From Spisula solida (lineage: Eukaryota; Mollusca; Bivalvia; Venerida; Mactridae): 64,000 nt of DNA. The stretch covers positions 14,156,089-14,220,088 of the forward strand of contig OX365956.1 of assembly GCA_947247005.1 (NCBI GenBank), in the 5' to 3' direction. The position numbers were made by a program, and so were the translations under genes. The notes beneath the pieces were generated by a model, which saw only the letters and a program-made list of their open reading frames with translations, was not told the DNA's origin and searched no databases. Shown piece by piece: positions 23,161 to 33,779 of the stretch (the stretch's first letter is position 1; every line of letters starts with the position of its first letter).

Positions 23161-25031
23161 CCTCAATTGGGTCTAGGCTTAAACAAGTAAAATGTATTCA
23201 AAGGATAATACAAAACAGATACATTGTATCTCATATCCCATTTCTTTGTGTAATGAATATTCTGTTCTTGTTATGGGGGTATTGATTGTAATAAGGAGAA
23301 GTCAAGGGCAGTATTTATGTTGTAACCATTCATTGAAAATAGTGCAACATGAAGATAAATATTTTTAACGGCAGTTTTAACATATGTTGGGTATATTTCT
23401 TAATAGTTATAGGAATAATATCACAGTAACGGCATTACAACTCAGTATTAATGTATTAGAAGATTCTTATTTGCTTGAGTTCTGTATGGTATTACTTTTA
23501 GGAAATAACATTATTGTTTGAGAATGCAATACAATTATTGGTGTCGTTTCGTATTTTGTTGTTTCATAGAAACTTTTAGGGTGGTGACGGATGTTTCATT
23601 TACTACAGTGATGTCCGAAACGTAATCATGTACCAATATGTTTTAAAGGATTACATGTAAATATAAAAGATAATAAGATACATCATCAAGTTTGTTAGTT
23701 AAACAGATTCGTAATGAAAAAATACAAATATGCCGTGTAACCAAATGCACTTTGGTAACGTAAAATACCACGATTAGTAAGAGAAACATATGTTATAGTA
23801 ATTAATTTGTTGCAAACAAGTACTGTATACCATTTCCTATCAATTTGTACAAGAAATAAACATGACTTCATGATACAGTAGGTTTAACTGATGAGTTTTA
23901 ACCTTTAAAGGGTGTTACATTTCAGGTATAATAGGCCGTTTGACCATTAGACCAATAAACGTCCATAAAAAAAGTTGCCCAATGGTAATCACGATGCACA
24001 CACCTGATTTTATACAGTGAATATGTGCTAAATTATAATCAGAAGAGAAAAAAGCTATATACCTCAAAGCAAGGTTCATCAAAAAAATGCCATATCTAGT
24101 CCAGACTATTGCAAAAGTACACTCTTCTGGATAAAAACGTGGTTTTCGAGGACGTTGTAATTTAGGTAATGCTAGATACCTGTTCATTTAATTTTCAGTG
24201 TGTTAAAAATAAAAACACTTCCGCGTCTCAGAATAATCAAGCATTTATATTAAATTTGTTTTTCTGATAACTTTTGTTAGCTTGAACTTTTGATTCCTAT
24301 GTTTTTTCAACTAATATTATGAGCTGTCGTACATTAAAGAAGAGATACAGTAAAAGTAATTTCTCCGTATGAAAATAATGTGGCTTTTATCCTTAAGTCT
24401 ATTAAGCATCGCTGTGGCTATGTAATATTTCACAACATTATACAAACAAAATGTCAATGACCAGTTTCTCGAGAAAGTTCGTAGACGTCTTAATCTGATT
24501 ACGCTCATTACTCCCACCTACAAAAATGTTGTCTTTGGAAATCAAATCGGCTAGACAATTTTAGCTTTCCCATGCCTCGTACGATGCTGTTTTCTTTGAT
24601 ATTGCGAAGGAAGTGTATTCTATGGAATCACTGCAGTATACTGTACACTGGATATTACAAGCACATTTGAGTAAAATCATTACTTTCGTGACATTGGACA
24701 CACATGTAGGTAACAGTTGATCATTAAATTGAATAAAAGAGTATTTTAAAAGAAAATTTATAATACCTCGGGTAACATAAATTTTGTAAAATATTTATTT
24801 ACTATGATCAATGATACAGTTACCTTTGATTTGATTGGACAGGGAACGAATGTAAGATTAGCCACGATATTTTCCAAACGACTGATTCCTTAACGTATCT
24901 ATTCAGATATCGTATAGCCATATAAGACATCAAACTATAGCAGGTATTCGTTCAAGTGCTTAAAATTTCTTTGAAGTAGGCGGCTGCTCAATTTCAAATG
25001 TTGATCATGATAATGCAATTGTTTGGAATGA
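23161..25031. other. Unassigned stretch
   Basis: Contains a 90-codon - strand ORF (23915-24187) with two hydrophobic stretches but no recognised family, and no clear repeat. Confidence 0.4.
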
Positions 25032-25039
25032 TTGTATAA

Positions 25040-25095
25040 ATCAGACAGGGAAGGTAGCACTCGACCGAAACATCCGAGCACAGAAAACACAAGAA
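25040..25095 (+). repeat. Family E fragment
   Basis: 'cagggaaggtagcactcgac' and 'catccgagcacagaaaacac' match the head of the family E copies at 20468 and 45995. It stops at a G-run that abuts a family A element. Confidence 0.6.
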
Positions 25096-25976
25096 GGGGG
25101 GGGGGGGCTAGGTCACTCACCTGTCGTAGTAGTTCATGCAGGCCTCTAAATGGTTATCAAGTAAATGCAGCCTCTATTACATGTACAAGCGTATATATTA
25201 TAATGTTCATATTGTCTTAACAAGCGACCTTTGTAATGTACATAACATCAACCAATGCTGCAGTTTAAGCAAAGATCTGTCTTATGATTTGACCTAATGA
25301 CCTATTTTGTGACCCCAGATGACCCAATATAATTTCACCAATATTTTGTTGAGAAAATCACCAATATTTTGTTGAGATGATCATTATGACCAACGTTCAT
25401 AAAGAAATGACCAACACTGAGACTTTTAGTGACTACACAAGGGTTTTCTATAATTTCACATAGTTTTTTACTCCGGATGACTCAATATCGAACTTGACCT
25501 AGATTGTATTGACATGATCATTGACACTTTTCTGAACAATAAGGTAAAAATTGTGACCACACAAGGCTTTTTTCTATAATTTGACATTGTGGACCTAGTT
25601 TTTGAACCCGAATGACCCAATATCGACTGGACCTGGATGTTGTTGATATGATCATTGTGACCGTGTCTATAAAATAACGTAAAAAATGTGACCTCTAAGA
25701 GACTACGCAAGGTTTTTCTATGTTTTTGACGTTGTGACATAGTTTTTAACCACGGATGACCCAATATCAACCATGACCTAGATTTTGTTCACCGCGTTTC
25801 ATAAAGATTAGGTCAAAATTGTGACCTAGTGACTACGCAAGGTTTTTCTATGATGTGACCTAGTTTTTGACTCCGGAAGACCAACTATCGAACTTGACCA
25901 CCTAGATTTTCTTGCGACGATCATTGTGACCAAGTTTCATGATGATTATTGATTATGCCAAAAACTGTGACAACAT

Positions 25977-26430
25977 TATGACCGATTCGTGTCGTGTGGA
26001 AACCCGTAAGTCTTCCCGTACTGTCAGTTTACTGCGGTGGGGTGATGCAGTCACGTTAAAACTGCTTTTATGTATCTTTTTTTTATGCCCCCGTATCGAT
26101 AGATCGGGAGGCATATAGTGATTCACCTGTCCGTCCGTTCGTCCTGGTTAACCCAAATTGACCGTTTCTTCTAGCATCATTATGGCTTGCTACAAAGCTT
26201 CCAAACTTGCATGGATGTTGTATATGAACACTCTCCACACACCTGTATCACCTGACCCCATTTTGACCTTCACCTTGACCTAATTTTGGACTTAGACTTA
26301 TTTATGGACAAGGCTTCCACAGGGGGCATAAGCGTTTATTGAACGCAGTCTTGTTTAAGTCTACTTTTTAGGTGTTTTTCCGATAGCGGAATGATCTAGC
26401 ATTGCTATGTGGAGTCGTTGCACAGTTTGG
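25977..26430 (+). repeat. Duplicated segment, filled site
   Basis: 'accgattcgtgtcgtgtgg', 'cttcccgtactgtca', 'tgatgcagtcacgttaaa' up to about 26084, and again from 26356 'agtctactttttaggtgt', 'ccgatagcggaatgatct', match 26882-27060. The 26085-26355 family C element is absent from that second copy. Confidence 0.85.
26085..26355 (+). mobile_element. Family C hairpin element, with empty-site counterpart
   Basis: Head hairpin 'tatgcccccg' tatcgatagat 'cgggaggcata', then 'cctgtccgtccgttcgtcc' and a single core with 'ttccaaacttgcatggatg', 'cacctgtatcacctgacc' and 'accttcaccttgaccta'. Then 'ccacagggggcataagcg' and the end 'gcagtcttgtt'. The site without it at about 26974 reads 'catc', seven T, then 'agtctac', so insertion was into a T-run. 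Non-autonomous, with no ORF. Confidence 0.88.
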
Positions 26431-26881
26431 GTTCATTGTGACCAAGTTTCATAATGATTATGAAAAATTGCACAGTTTGGGATCATTGTGACCAAGTTTC
26501 ATAATGATTATTGATTATGCCAAAAACTGTGACCTTAGTGTCTACGGAAGAAAATTGTGGACGGACGGACGAACGAAGAGTGATCACAAAAGCTCACCCT
26601 AACACTTTGTGAAAGGTGAGCGAAAAACAAAAGCGACCACAACCACACGGCACAATATTCAACACTTAACTGAGGGAAATAATGAACTTAAAACCGCTAT
26701 ACTTATTTTTGAATGGAGCATTCTTTTGGTGCTGAGCCGAAATATGTTAAGTCCAAATTTCAGAAGAAATGACGAAAGTACAAAATAAGATACACGATAA
26801 AACAGAGTAATACTATTGACTTTTGCGTACCGGGTATTGCTAAGTATCTCGTTTGTGTACTGGGTATTGAACAACATAATA

Positions 26882-27060
26882 ACCGATTCGTGTCGTGTGG
26901 CAACAGTAAGAGTCTTCCCGTACTGTCAATTTACTGCCGTGGTGTGATGCAGTCACGTTAAAGCTGTTTTTATGCATCTTTTTTTAGTCTACTTTTTAGG
27001 TGTTTTCCGATAGCGGAATGATCTAGCATTGCTATGTCGTCGCACAGTATAGGTTCGAAT
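26882..27060 (+). repeat. Duplicated segment, empty site
   Basis: Matches the flanks of the family C element at 26085-26355 and runs through the insertion point uninterrupted. Its distal part ends with 'ggttcgaatcc', a Pol III box B-like string near 27052, so the segment may be tRNA-derived. Confidence 0.8.
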
Positions 27061-27214
27061 CCACTATAAGGTGCAAAATGTTGAATAGAGCTACCTTACA
27101 CTGATAAGCTGTGATTTAAGCAGAAATTGAAACCTGCGATATATATACGTAAATGTATACAGACACATTCAGTATAATTGTATAAAATATCAATACCGTC
27201 TAGTTCAGGAGATT

Positions 27215-27328
27215 ATAATGATGTCGGTTAATCAATGCATTTATAATGATGTCGGTTAATCAATGCATTTATAATGATGTCGGTTAATCAATGCATTTAT
27301 AATGATGTCGGTTAATCAATGCATTTAT
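27215..27328 (+). repeat. 28-bp minisatellite, four units
   Basis: 'ttataatgatgtcggttaat' plus 'caatgcat' is repeated four times with no visible variation. Confidence 0.92.
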
Positions 27329-27377
27329 AGATGTTGTGTGGTGACTTCCATGACTATATATTATTAGTCTCATATTA

Positions 27378-27628
27378 TTAGTCCCCGGTGGGGACTATCG
27401 GTTTGCCCTCCGTCCGTCAAACAATTTGGATCCTGACATAACTCAAACAGTTTCCAAGCTAGGTTTGTGAAACTTGGTATGTGGATAGGGGGCAATAAGG
27501 GGATACTGCACAATAAAAACATATTTGATCCTGACAAAAATTGGGGTTGCTATGGCAACAGAAACATTGAAAATGGCTTCAAACCGGTAGGGGACTTCTG
27601 TATTGCTTGCAATGCTTAATGACTTGTT
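27378..27628 (+). mobile_element. Family B hairpin element
   Basis: Head 'ttagtccccggtggggacta' (short hairpin), 'ccctccgtccgtc', then core text 'ggatcctgacataactcaaa', 'agtttccaagctaggtttg', 'gaaacttggtatgtggatag', 'gttgctatggcaacagaaac', 'ttcaaaccggtaggggact'. The tail is 'cttaatgacttgtta'. An ORF on the - strand merely crosses the core. Confidence 0.88.
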
Positions 27629-28547
27629 ATTCTCATTTTGGACTCGTTGAAATGTTTTCAAACTCCTTCGTTAATCATAAAATATGCCCTACATATTGAT
27701 TGATACCTTCCTTGTCTGGTTTTATAATATATTCTGTTTAAATTAAATTGCCATTCAAAATTTAGATTTATTATTTGATAGGAAGTGTTTGAAAATAAGT
27801 TTGTATTATGACGCGTCTAATATCCTTGCTAAGATTGTTCTTACATAATTAGAGACCTTCGGGCTAAATGTCTGGAACACATTTTCTGCACATCAAATCC
27901 AATCATACAACATTAATTCTGAAAGCTTGAGAGTTGTGTATGCCAAGTGTCTGCCACACAGACGGGGAAGTGTTTCTCAAAACGATGGAAATAACATACA
28001 TGTTCCCTGTCAATACTAATACATCAAAAACATACTGTGTTTTACTGAAATCTCTGGGTTAGTATCACACCCAACTCATCGATCTCCCAATCAATGCAAA
28101 CTATTGTAATTGTATTGCGTAGGATATTTGAATGTTCACGCTTTGCAGTGTTGTATAGAGTGTTACCAAGTGGTTACATTACGTGCCATGATATGTTCTT
28201 TCACTTGCTGCGAACATATCTAACGGTAAATAATGGGTAAACAAAGTCAGTGTGATAAATGTGGTCAGTGGCGTTAACACGTCTTGACAGTTTTGACTAG
28301 AATCTGAAATACACCAAGTCTAAATCTTTTCCGGAAAACTTATGAAACGTGAAATGTGTATATATGTCATATATCGTGCCTGTAACCGATAAATCATAAG
28401 GTCAGACAAAGCCTGTAATATACTGTCGGGAACATAGAGAACATTTTGACATTTATTGCCTGAGGTTACTATTCTTGGTATATTCATATGTGGTATTTTG
28501 GATTTAGTACGGCGCATTTACTGACACCAGGTTTACGCATCATCTTG

Positions 28548-29001
28548 TTAGTCCCCTACCTGTTTTGACTGGAAGGGACTGTAGGTTTGCCATCCGTCCG
28601 TCCGTCAAAAAATCTGGACCCTGACATAACTTAAACAGTTTCCAAGCTAGGTTTATGAAACTTGGTATGTGGATAGGGGGGGGGGCATAAGGGGATTATG
28701 TTGGCATGATGCCACGTAACAATTTGGTCTCACTTCTGTCCTTAAAATCTTACCTATATTAAGCTGCTGGTCAGTTCGGAATTGTAAATTTGCAGCAGGT
28801 TCCTTTAGTCCTGTAAACACGACCCTGTATGTGTATTTTCTCAAACGTTCTTCCATTGAATACGCAGGGTCCCGACACTAAGCGATTCTTCGTCGCTGTT
28901 TGATAACCGAAAATTGTAGTTACTATGGCAACGGAAACATTGAGTATGGCTTCAAACCGATAGGGGACTTTTGTATTGCTTGAAATTCTTAATGACTTGT
29001 T
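28548..29001 (+). mobile_element. Family B element interrupted by another insertion
   Basis: Head 'ttagtcccctacc' with 'gttttgactgg' then 'aagggact', (CCGT)n, and a B core up to 'ggggattatg'. An unrelated segment follows at 28703-28905. The core resumes at 'aaaattgtagttactatgg' and ends 'aatgacttgtta'. Confidence 0.85.
28703..28905 (-). mobile_element. Short mobile segment, copy 1
   Basis: It interrupts a family B element and is the reverse complement of 32578-32757. One end is the palindrome 'tggcatgatgcca'; the other is 'cgctgtttgataacc'. Copy 2 of the surrounding duplication lacks it. Confidence 0.75.
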
Positions 29002-29032
29002 AGTTATATTTAATCCTGATGAAGAACCATAT

Positions 29033-30020
29033 TCCTACAGTGGTTACACCATCAGTGTTAGTCATGTAGTGGTTACACCATCAGTGTTAGTCCAACAGTG
29101 GTTACACCATCAGTGTTAGTCCAACAGTGGTTACACCATCAGTGTTAGTGCTACAGTGGTTACACCATCAGTGTTAGTGCTACAGTGGTTACACCATCAG
29201 TGTTAGTCCTACAGTGGTTACACCATCAGTGTTAGTGCTACAGTGGTGACACCATCAGTGTTAGTCCTACAGTGGTGACACCATCAGTGTTAGTCCTACA
29301 GTGGTTACACCATCAGTGTTAGTCCTACAGTGGTTACACCATCAGTGTTAGTCCAACAGTGGTTACACCGTCAGTGTTAGTCCTACAGTGGTTACACCTT
29401 CAGTGTTAGTCCTGTAGTGGTTACACCATCAGTGTTAGTCCTACATTGGTTACACCATCAGTGTTCGCCCTACAGTGGTTACACCTTCATTGTTAGTCCT
29501 ACAGTGGTTACACCATCAGTGTTAGTCCTACATTGGTTACACCTTCAGTGTTCGTCCTACAGTGGTGACACCATTAGTGTTAGTCCTACAGTGGTTACAC
29601 CATCAGTGTTAGTCCTACAGTGGTTACACCATCAGTGTAAGTCCTACATTGGTAACACCTTCAGTGTTCGCCCTACAGTGGTTACACCATCAGTGTTAGT
29701 CCTACAGTGGTTACACCATCAGTGTAAGTCCTACAGTGGTTACACCATCAGTGTTAGTCCTACATTGGTTACACCTTCAGTGTTCGTCCTACAGTGGTGA
29801 CACCATCAGTGTTAGTCCTACAGTGGTTACACCATCAGTGTTAGTCCTACATTGGTTACACCTTCAGTGTTAGTCCTACATTGGTAACACCTTCAGTGTT
29901 CGTCCTACAGTGGTTACACCATCAGTGTTAGTCCTATATATAGTGTTAGTCCTACAGTGGTGACACCATCAGTGTTTGGCCGATATATAGTGTTAGTCCT
30001 GCAGTGATTACACCATCGGT
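29033..30020 (+). repeat. 29-bp minisatellite, about 34 units
   Basis: Unit 'cctacagtggttacaccatc' plus 'agtgttagt', with scattered variants ('cattgg', 'gtgac', 'gttcgc'). The common unit has no stop in any + frame, so an ORF of 127 codons (29417-29800) arises with a 29-residue period. This is repeat structure, not evidence of a gene. No spacers or leader, so not CRISPR-like. Confidence 0.93.
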
Positions 30021-30057
30021 GTGACCATCACGTATTCATGTTTGCTCCATACAGCTC

Positions 30058-30456
30058 TACTGGCAAGAATATATGTTTATATCTTGTCAACATCTAGTGA
30101 AATCTAGGTGAAGTTCGAAGTTGGGTCGTGTGGGGTCAAAAACTAGGTCAATAGGTCAAATAATAGAAAAACCTTGTTAACACTCTGGTGGCCACATTTT
30201 TGCTTCAATCTTCATGAAGTTTGGTCAAAATGGTAATCTTGGTAACCTTAAGGTCAAGTTCGAAGTTGGGTCATGTGGGGTCAAAAACTAGGTCAATTTG
30301 CCAAATAATAGGAAAACCTTGTTAACACTGGGGGCCACATTTTTGCTTTAACTTTCATCAAGTTTTGTCAAAATGTTTATCTTGATGACCTTAAGGTCAA
30401 GTTCAAAGTTTGACCATGTTTAGCAGGTGAGCGCCCAAGGATCTATGATCCTCTTG
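30058..30456 (+). repeat. Family A element, 5'-truncated
   Basis: About three cores ('aaatctaggtgaagttcgaa', 'gggtcatgtggggtcaaaaa', 'ccttgttaacactctgg') then 'caggtgagcgcccaagg' and the end 'gatcctcttgt'. It lies exactly between minisatellite 1 and copy 2 of the segmental duplication. Confidence 0.82.
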
Positions 30457-31101
30457 TATAATACATTCTGTTTAAATTAAATTGCCATTCAAAATTTAGA
30501 TTTATTATTTGATAGGAAGTGTTTGGAAATAAGTTTGTATTATGACGCGTCTAATATCCTTGCTAAGATTGTTCTTACATAATTATAGACCTTCGGGCTA
30601 AATGTCTGGAACATATTTTCTGCACATCAAATCCAATCATACAACATTAATTCTGAAAACTTGGGAGTTGTGTATGCCACGTTTCAGCCACGCAGACGGG
30701 GAAGTGTTTCTCAATACGATGGAAATAACATACATGTTCCCTGTCAATACTAATATATCAAAAACATATACTGTGTTTTACTGAAATCTCTGGGTTAGTA
30801 TCACACCCAACTCCTTGTTCTCACAACCAATGCAAACTATTGTATATTGTATTGCGTAGGATAGTTTAATGTTCACGCTTTGCAGTGTTGTATAGAGTGT
30901 TACCAAGTCGTTACATGACATGCCTTGATATGTTCTTTCACTTGCTGCGAACGTATCTAACGATAAATAATGGGTAAACTAAGTCAGTGTGATAAATGTG
31001 GTCAGTGGCGTTAACACGTCTTGACAGTTTTGACTAGAATCTGAAATACACTAAGTCTAAATCTTTTCCGGGGAACTTATGAAACGTGAAATGTGTATAT
31101 A

Positions 31102-31510
31102 CACTGCCCACCAAAAATAAGTATGCAGTTGTTATTTGCCCACTTACTTGCCTGTAATAGTACTATTTGCAGATCGGTGAAGCAACAATGTATTTGAAGA
31201 AAATGAATATTTTTGTTGATTTAATGGAAAGGCCATACATTAATTGGTACCCTAGGTGCAAAATCTTTTTTTGTCCCTCTTGTGTAACTTTTGTCTCAAA
31301 AAGATGGAAAATTCAGCCTTTTTGATCACTTGGTTATTTTAGTTCCGAACATCTTCATCTTCATTTCTATCTCTATTTTAACTCATTTAGAAACTGTAGT
31401 TTCAGAAACCAGTATAATTGTGACCGTCTGATAAACAGATGTTGAATAATTAAACAAAGTTTAATTTTGCAACACTTTTTTTACTGTATACTTATTTTTT
31501 GTTGGCACTG
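31102..31510 (+). mobile_element. Tc1/mariner-like MITE (409 bp) with TA target duplication
   Basis: Terminal inverted repeats of about 28 bp: 'cactgcccaccaaaaataag' 'tatgcagt' against 'actgtatacttatttttt' 'gttggcactg' on the right (four mismatches). TA lies on each side (31100-31101 and 31511-31512). The uninterrupted sequence in copy 1 of the duplication (near 28366, 'gtgtatatatgtc') has a single TA, so the insertion is proven by the empty site. No transposase is encoded. Confidence 0.93.
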
Positions 31511-31696
31511 TATGTCATATATCGTGCCAGTTACCGATAAATCATAAGCTCAGACAAAGCCTGTAATATACTGCCGGGAACATAGAGAACATTTTGACAT
31601 TTATTGTCTGAAGTTACTATTCTTGGTATATTCATATGTGGTATTTTGGATTTAGTACGGCACATTTACTGACACCAGGTTTACGCATCATCTCGT

Positions 31697-31950
31697 TAGT
31701 CCCCCTTCCGGTTTTGACTGGAGGGGACTGTAAGGTTTGCCATCCGTCCGTCCAAAAATCTGGATCCTGACATAACTTAAACAGTTTCCAAGCTAGGTTT
31801 ATGAAACTTGGTATGTGGATAGGGGGGGGGGGGCAATAAGGGGATTATGCACGTCTACGAAAATTGTGGTTGCTATGGCAACGGAAACATTGAGTATGGC
31901 TTCAAACCGATAGGGAACTTTTGTATTGCTTGAAATTCTTAATGACTTGT
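31697..31950 (+). mobile_element. Family B hairpin element
   Basis: Head 'gttagtccc', 'cggttttgactggagggga', (CCGT)2, then a core with 'aaacttggtatgtggatagg' and 'gttgctatggcaacggaaac', and tail 'aatgacttgtta'. It is the uninterrupted counterpart of the copy at 28548-29001. Confidence 0.87.
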
Positions 31951-31980
31951 TAGTTATATTTAATCCTGATGAAGAACCAT

Positions 31981-32322
31981 AGTCCTACAGTGGTTACACC
32001 ATTAGTGGTTACACCATCAGTGTTAGTCCTTTAGTGGTTACACCATCAGTGTGAGTCCTTCAGTGGTTACACCATCAGTGTTAGTCCTAAAGTGCTTACA
32101 CCAAGTGTGTTAGTCCTACAGTGGTTACACCATCAGTGTTAGTCCTACAGTGGTTACACCATCAGTGTTAGTCCTGCAGTGGTTACACCATCAGTGTTAG
32201 TCCTGCAGTGGTTACACCATCAGTGTTAGTCCTGCAGTGGTTACACCATCAGTGTTAGTCCTGCAGTGGTTACACCATCAGTGTTAGTCCTGCAGTGGTT
32301 ACACCATCAGTGTTAGTGCTAT
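31981..32322 (+). repeat. 29-bp minisatellite, second array, about 11-12 units
   Basis: Same unit as 29033-30020, predominantly the 'cctgcagtggttacaccatc' variant in its 3' half, which shows local homogenisation. It follows the family B element exactly as array 1 does. Confidence 0.92.
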
Positions 32323-32577
32323 TGCTCTGCTGGCAAGAGTGATGTTTATCTTGACTTGAATCAATGCTTGTCCCCCAAATACAAGAAACGTCACTTCCAG
32401 GAACATCAATGATTGGTGCTTTTGCGTTTATAATAGCGAAAGTTCATTAACAATAATTTGTTGAATTCGGTTATTGTTAAATAGTTACATTGATATGTTT
32501 TACAACAGTTATGACAAAATGCAATATAAATGGAAATATCATTCTTTTCAGTAGATCTTATCTCTTTTAAATGCTAA

Positions 32578-32757
32578 TAATCGGTTATCAAGCAGCGACG
32601 AGGAATCGCTTAGTGAAGGGACCCTGCGTATTCAATGGAAGAACGTTTGGGAAAATACACATACAGGGTCATGTTTACAGGACTAAAGGAACCTGCTGCA
32701 ACAGCTTAATATAGGTAAGATTTTAACCAAATTGTCACGTGGCATCATGCCAACAAA
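32578..32757 (+). mobile_element. Short mobile segment, copy 2
   Basis: Starts 'cggttatcaagcagcgacga', ends 'acgtggcatcatgccaac'. It is the reverse complement of 28703-28905, with about 20 bp missing in the middle. The flanks are unrelated to those of copy 1. Confidence 0.75.
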
Positions 32758-33574
32758 ATATTACAGTTTAATTAGACCTTTATCTCCTCCGTCGATTGAT
32801 AAAACCTCGATTGTTTTCAATCTTCCAAGAAAGGCTAAAGACATTCACTTCCGACAGACGCATTAATTTGTTTGTCTTTTCTTATCTGATTATAGTATAG
32901 AACGGTGTTTATGTGATTGAATTCTCATTAGGCAATCCCATTCAATGGCGTGACTACACACATCTTTGTATGACATATTGTAAAGATAATACACCATTTA
33001 TACCTTGAATAATTCAATTTTTGAAATTAATTAGTAGCATCCGTGTCAATGGGGAACTGTGGTAATGCGAATTTATTGATTGCTTAAATAACGTTTGTCA
33101 AAGTTTAAGCCTTTTTGACACCGTATGTCTCCAACAAAAAGTCATAGCTCCGCCAAAAACATCCAACCTTAAATTCCTGACAAGCATTCATATTCCATTG
33201 AAATCCGACCAATGATTTAGAACAAGCGTGTACACACTGTTACACCCTTGCAGCACAAACACAGTATGTCCCCCGCTATGTGGGACACGCCATAGGGTAT
33301 TCGCGGTTGCTGTTTCTATACCAAAAGCAGGCACATGTTAACATTCAACTGAGTGTGTAACGAACCTCATGAACGATCATATGTATTAGGGCGGTGGGGA
33401 GGGGAGGGGGGTGCAAATCTGATGCGCATTGTGCAAGGAGTTCCACAGCAACATAATTTTTTTATCCATAAAACCGTCGTAGTCACGCTGATGTTGTTGC
33501 CTTTGCTAAAATTTGCACTTAAATGTCAGAATAATAAAATTACGTATATTTTGTCTCATTATATAGAGGATATT
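32758..33574. other. Unassigned stretch
   Basis: Short ORFs only, one (33353-33580 +) over a G-rich patch. No repeat recognised. Confidence 0.4.
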
Positions 33575-33716
33575 TGTTGATTTTGGAGTAAGATCGAATT
33601 TTATTTTACCGAGTGATCACAGAAAATCAATATTTTCACGAGTGGCGTAGCCACGAGTGAAAATGTAATGTTTGGATCACGAGTGGTATAAAATTGATCT
33701 TACACCAAAAATCGAC
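33575..33716. repeat. Long palindrome
   Basis: Outer arms 'ttgattttggagtaagatc' and 'gatcttacaccaaaaatcga'; inner arms 'attttcac' and 'gtgaaaat'; tip 'gagtggcgtagccacgag'. Non-coding, and strongly cruciform-prone. Confidence 0.85.
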
Positions 33717-33779
33717 AAATTTTCTGTTTATTATATGCCTCAATTCCTCTTAAATATGTGCCGTAATTGGCTTAATTAA

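Larger units (their letters stand above)
25108..26623 (-). repeat. Family A element, reverse, with nested insertions
   Basis: Left end 'ctaggtcactcacctgtcg', then about six cores ('gacccaatatcgaacttgac', 'gatcattgtgacc', 'gtttcataaagatta'). Right end 'ggacggacggacgaacgaag', 'gtgatcacaaaagctcacc' and 'ggtgagcg'. The cores are interrupted at about 25977-26430 by unrelated DNA that itself carries a family C element. Confidence 0.82.
27723..29030 (+). repeat. Segmental duplication, copy 1
   Basis: Aligns with 30458-31980: 'ttctgtttaaattaaattgc', 'gacgcgtctaatatccttgc', 'ccttcgggctaaatgtctgg', 'tcttttccgg', then a family B element and the start of the 29-bp minisatellite. This copy lacks the 409-bp TA-flanked element present in copy 2 but has a roughly 200-bp insertion (28703-28905) that copy 2 lacks. 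Confidence 0.9.
30458..31980 (+). repeat. Segmental duplication, copy 2
   Basis: Partner of 27723-29030. It begins immediately after the CTTGT end of a family A element and carries a TA-flanked 409-bp insertion and an uninterrupted family B element. Confidence 0.9.

Noticed and set aside
23915..24187. 90-codon - strand ORF with hydrophobic stretches
   Set aside because: No family recognised, no splice context, and AT-rich DNA readily gives such stretches.
29417..29800. 127-codon ORF
   Set aside because: Produced by the 29-bp minisatellite, whose unit has no stop in + frames.
29033..32322. CRISPR-like regular repeats
   Set aside because: Head-to-tail repeats with no unique spacers in animal DNA; a minisatellite.
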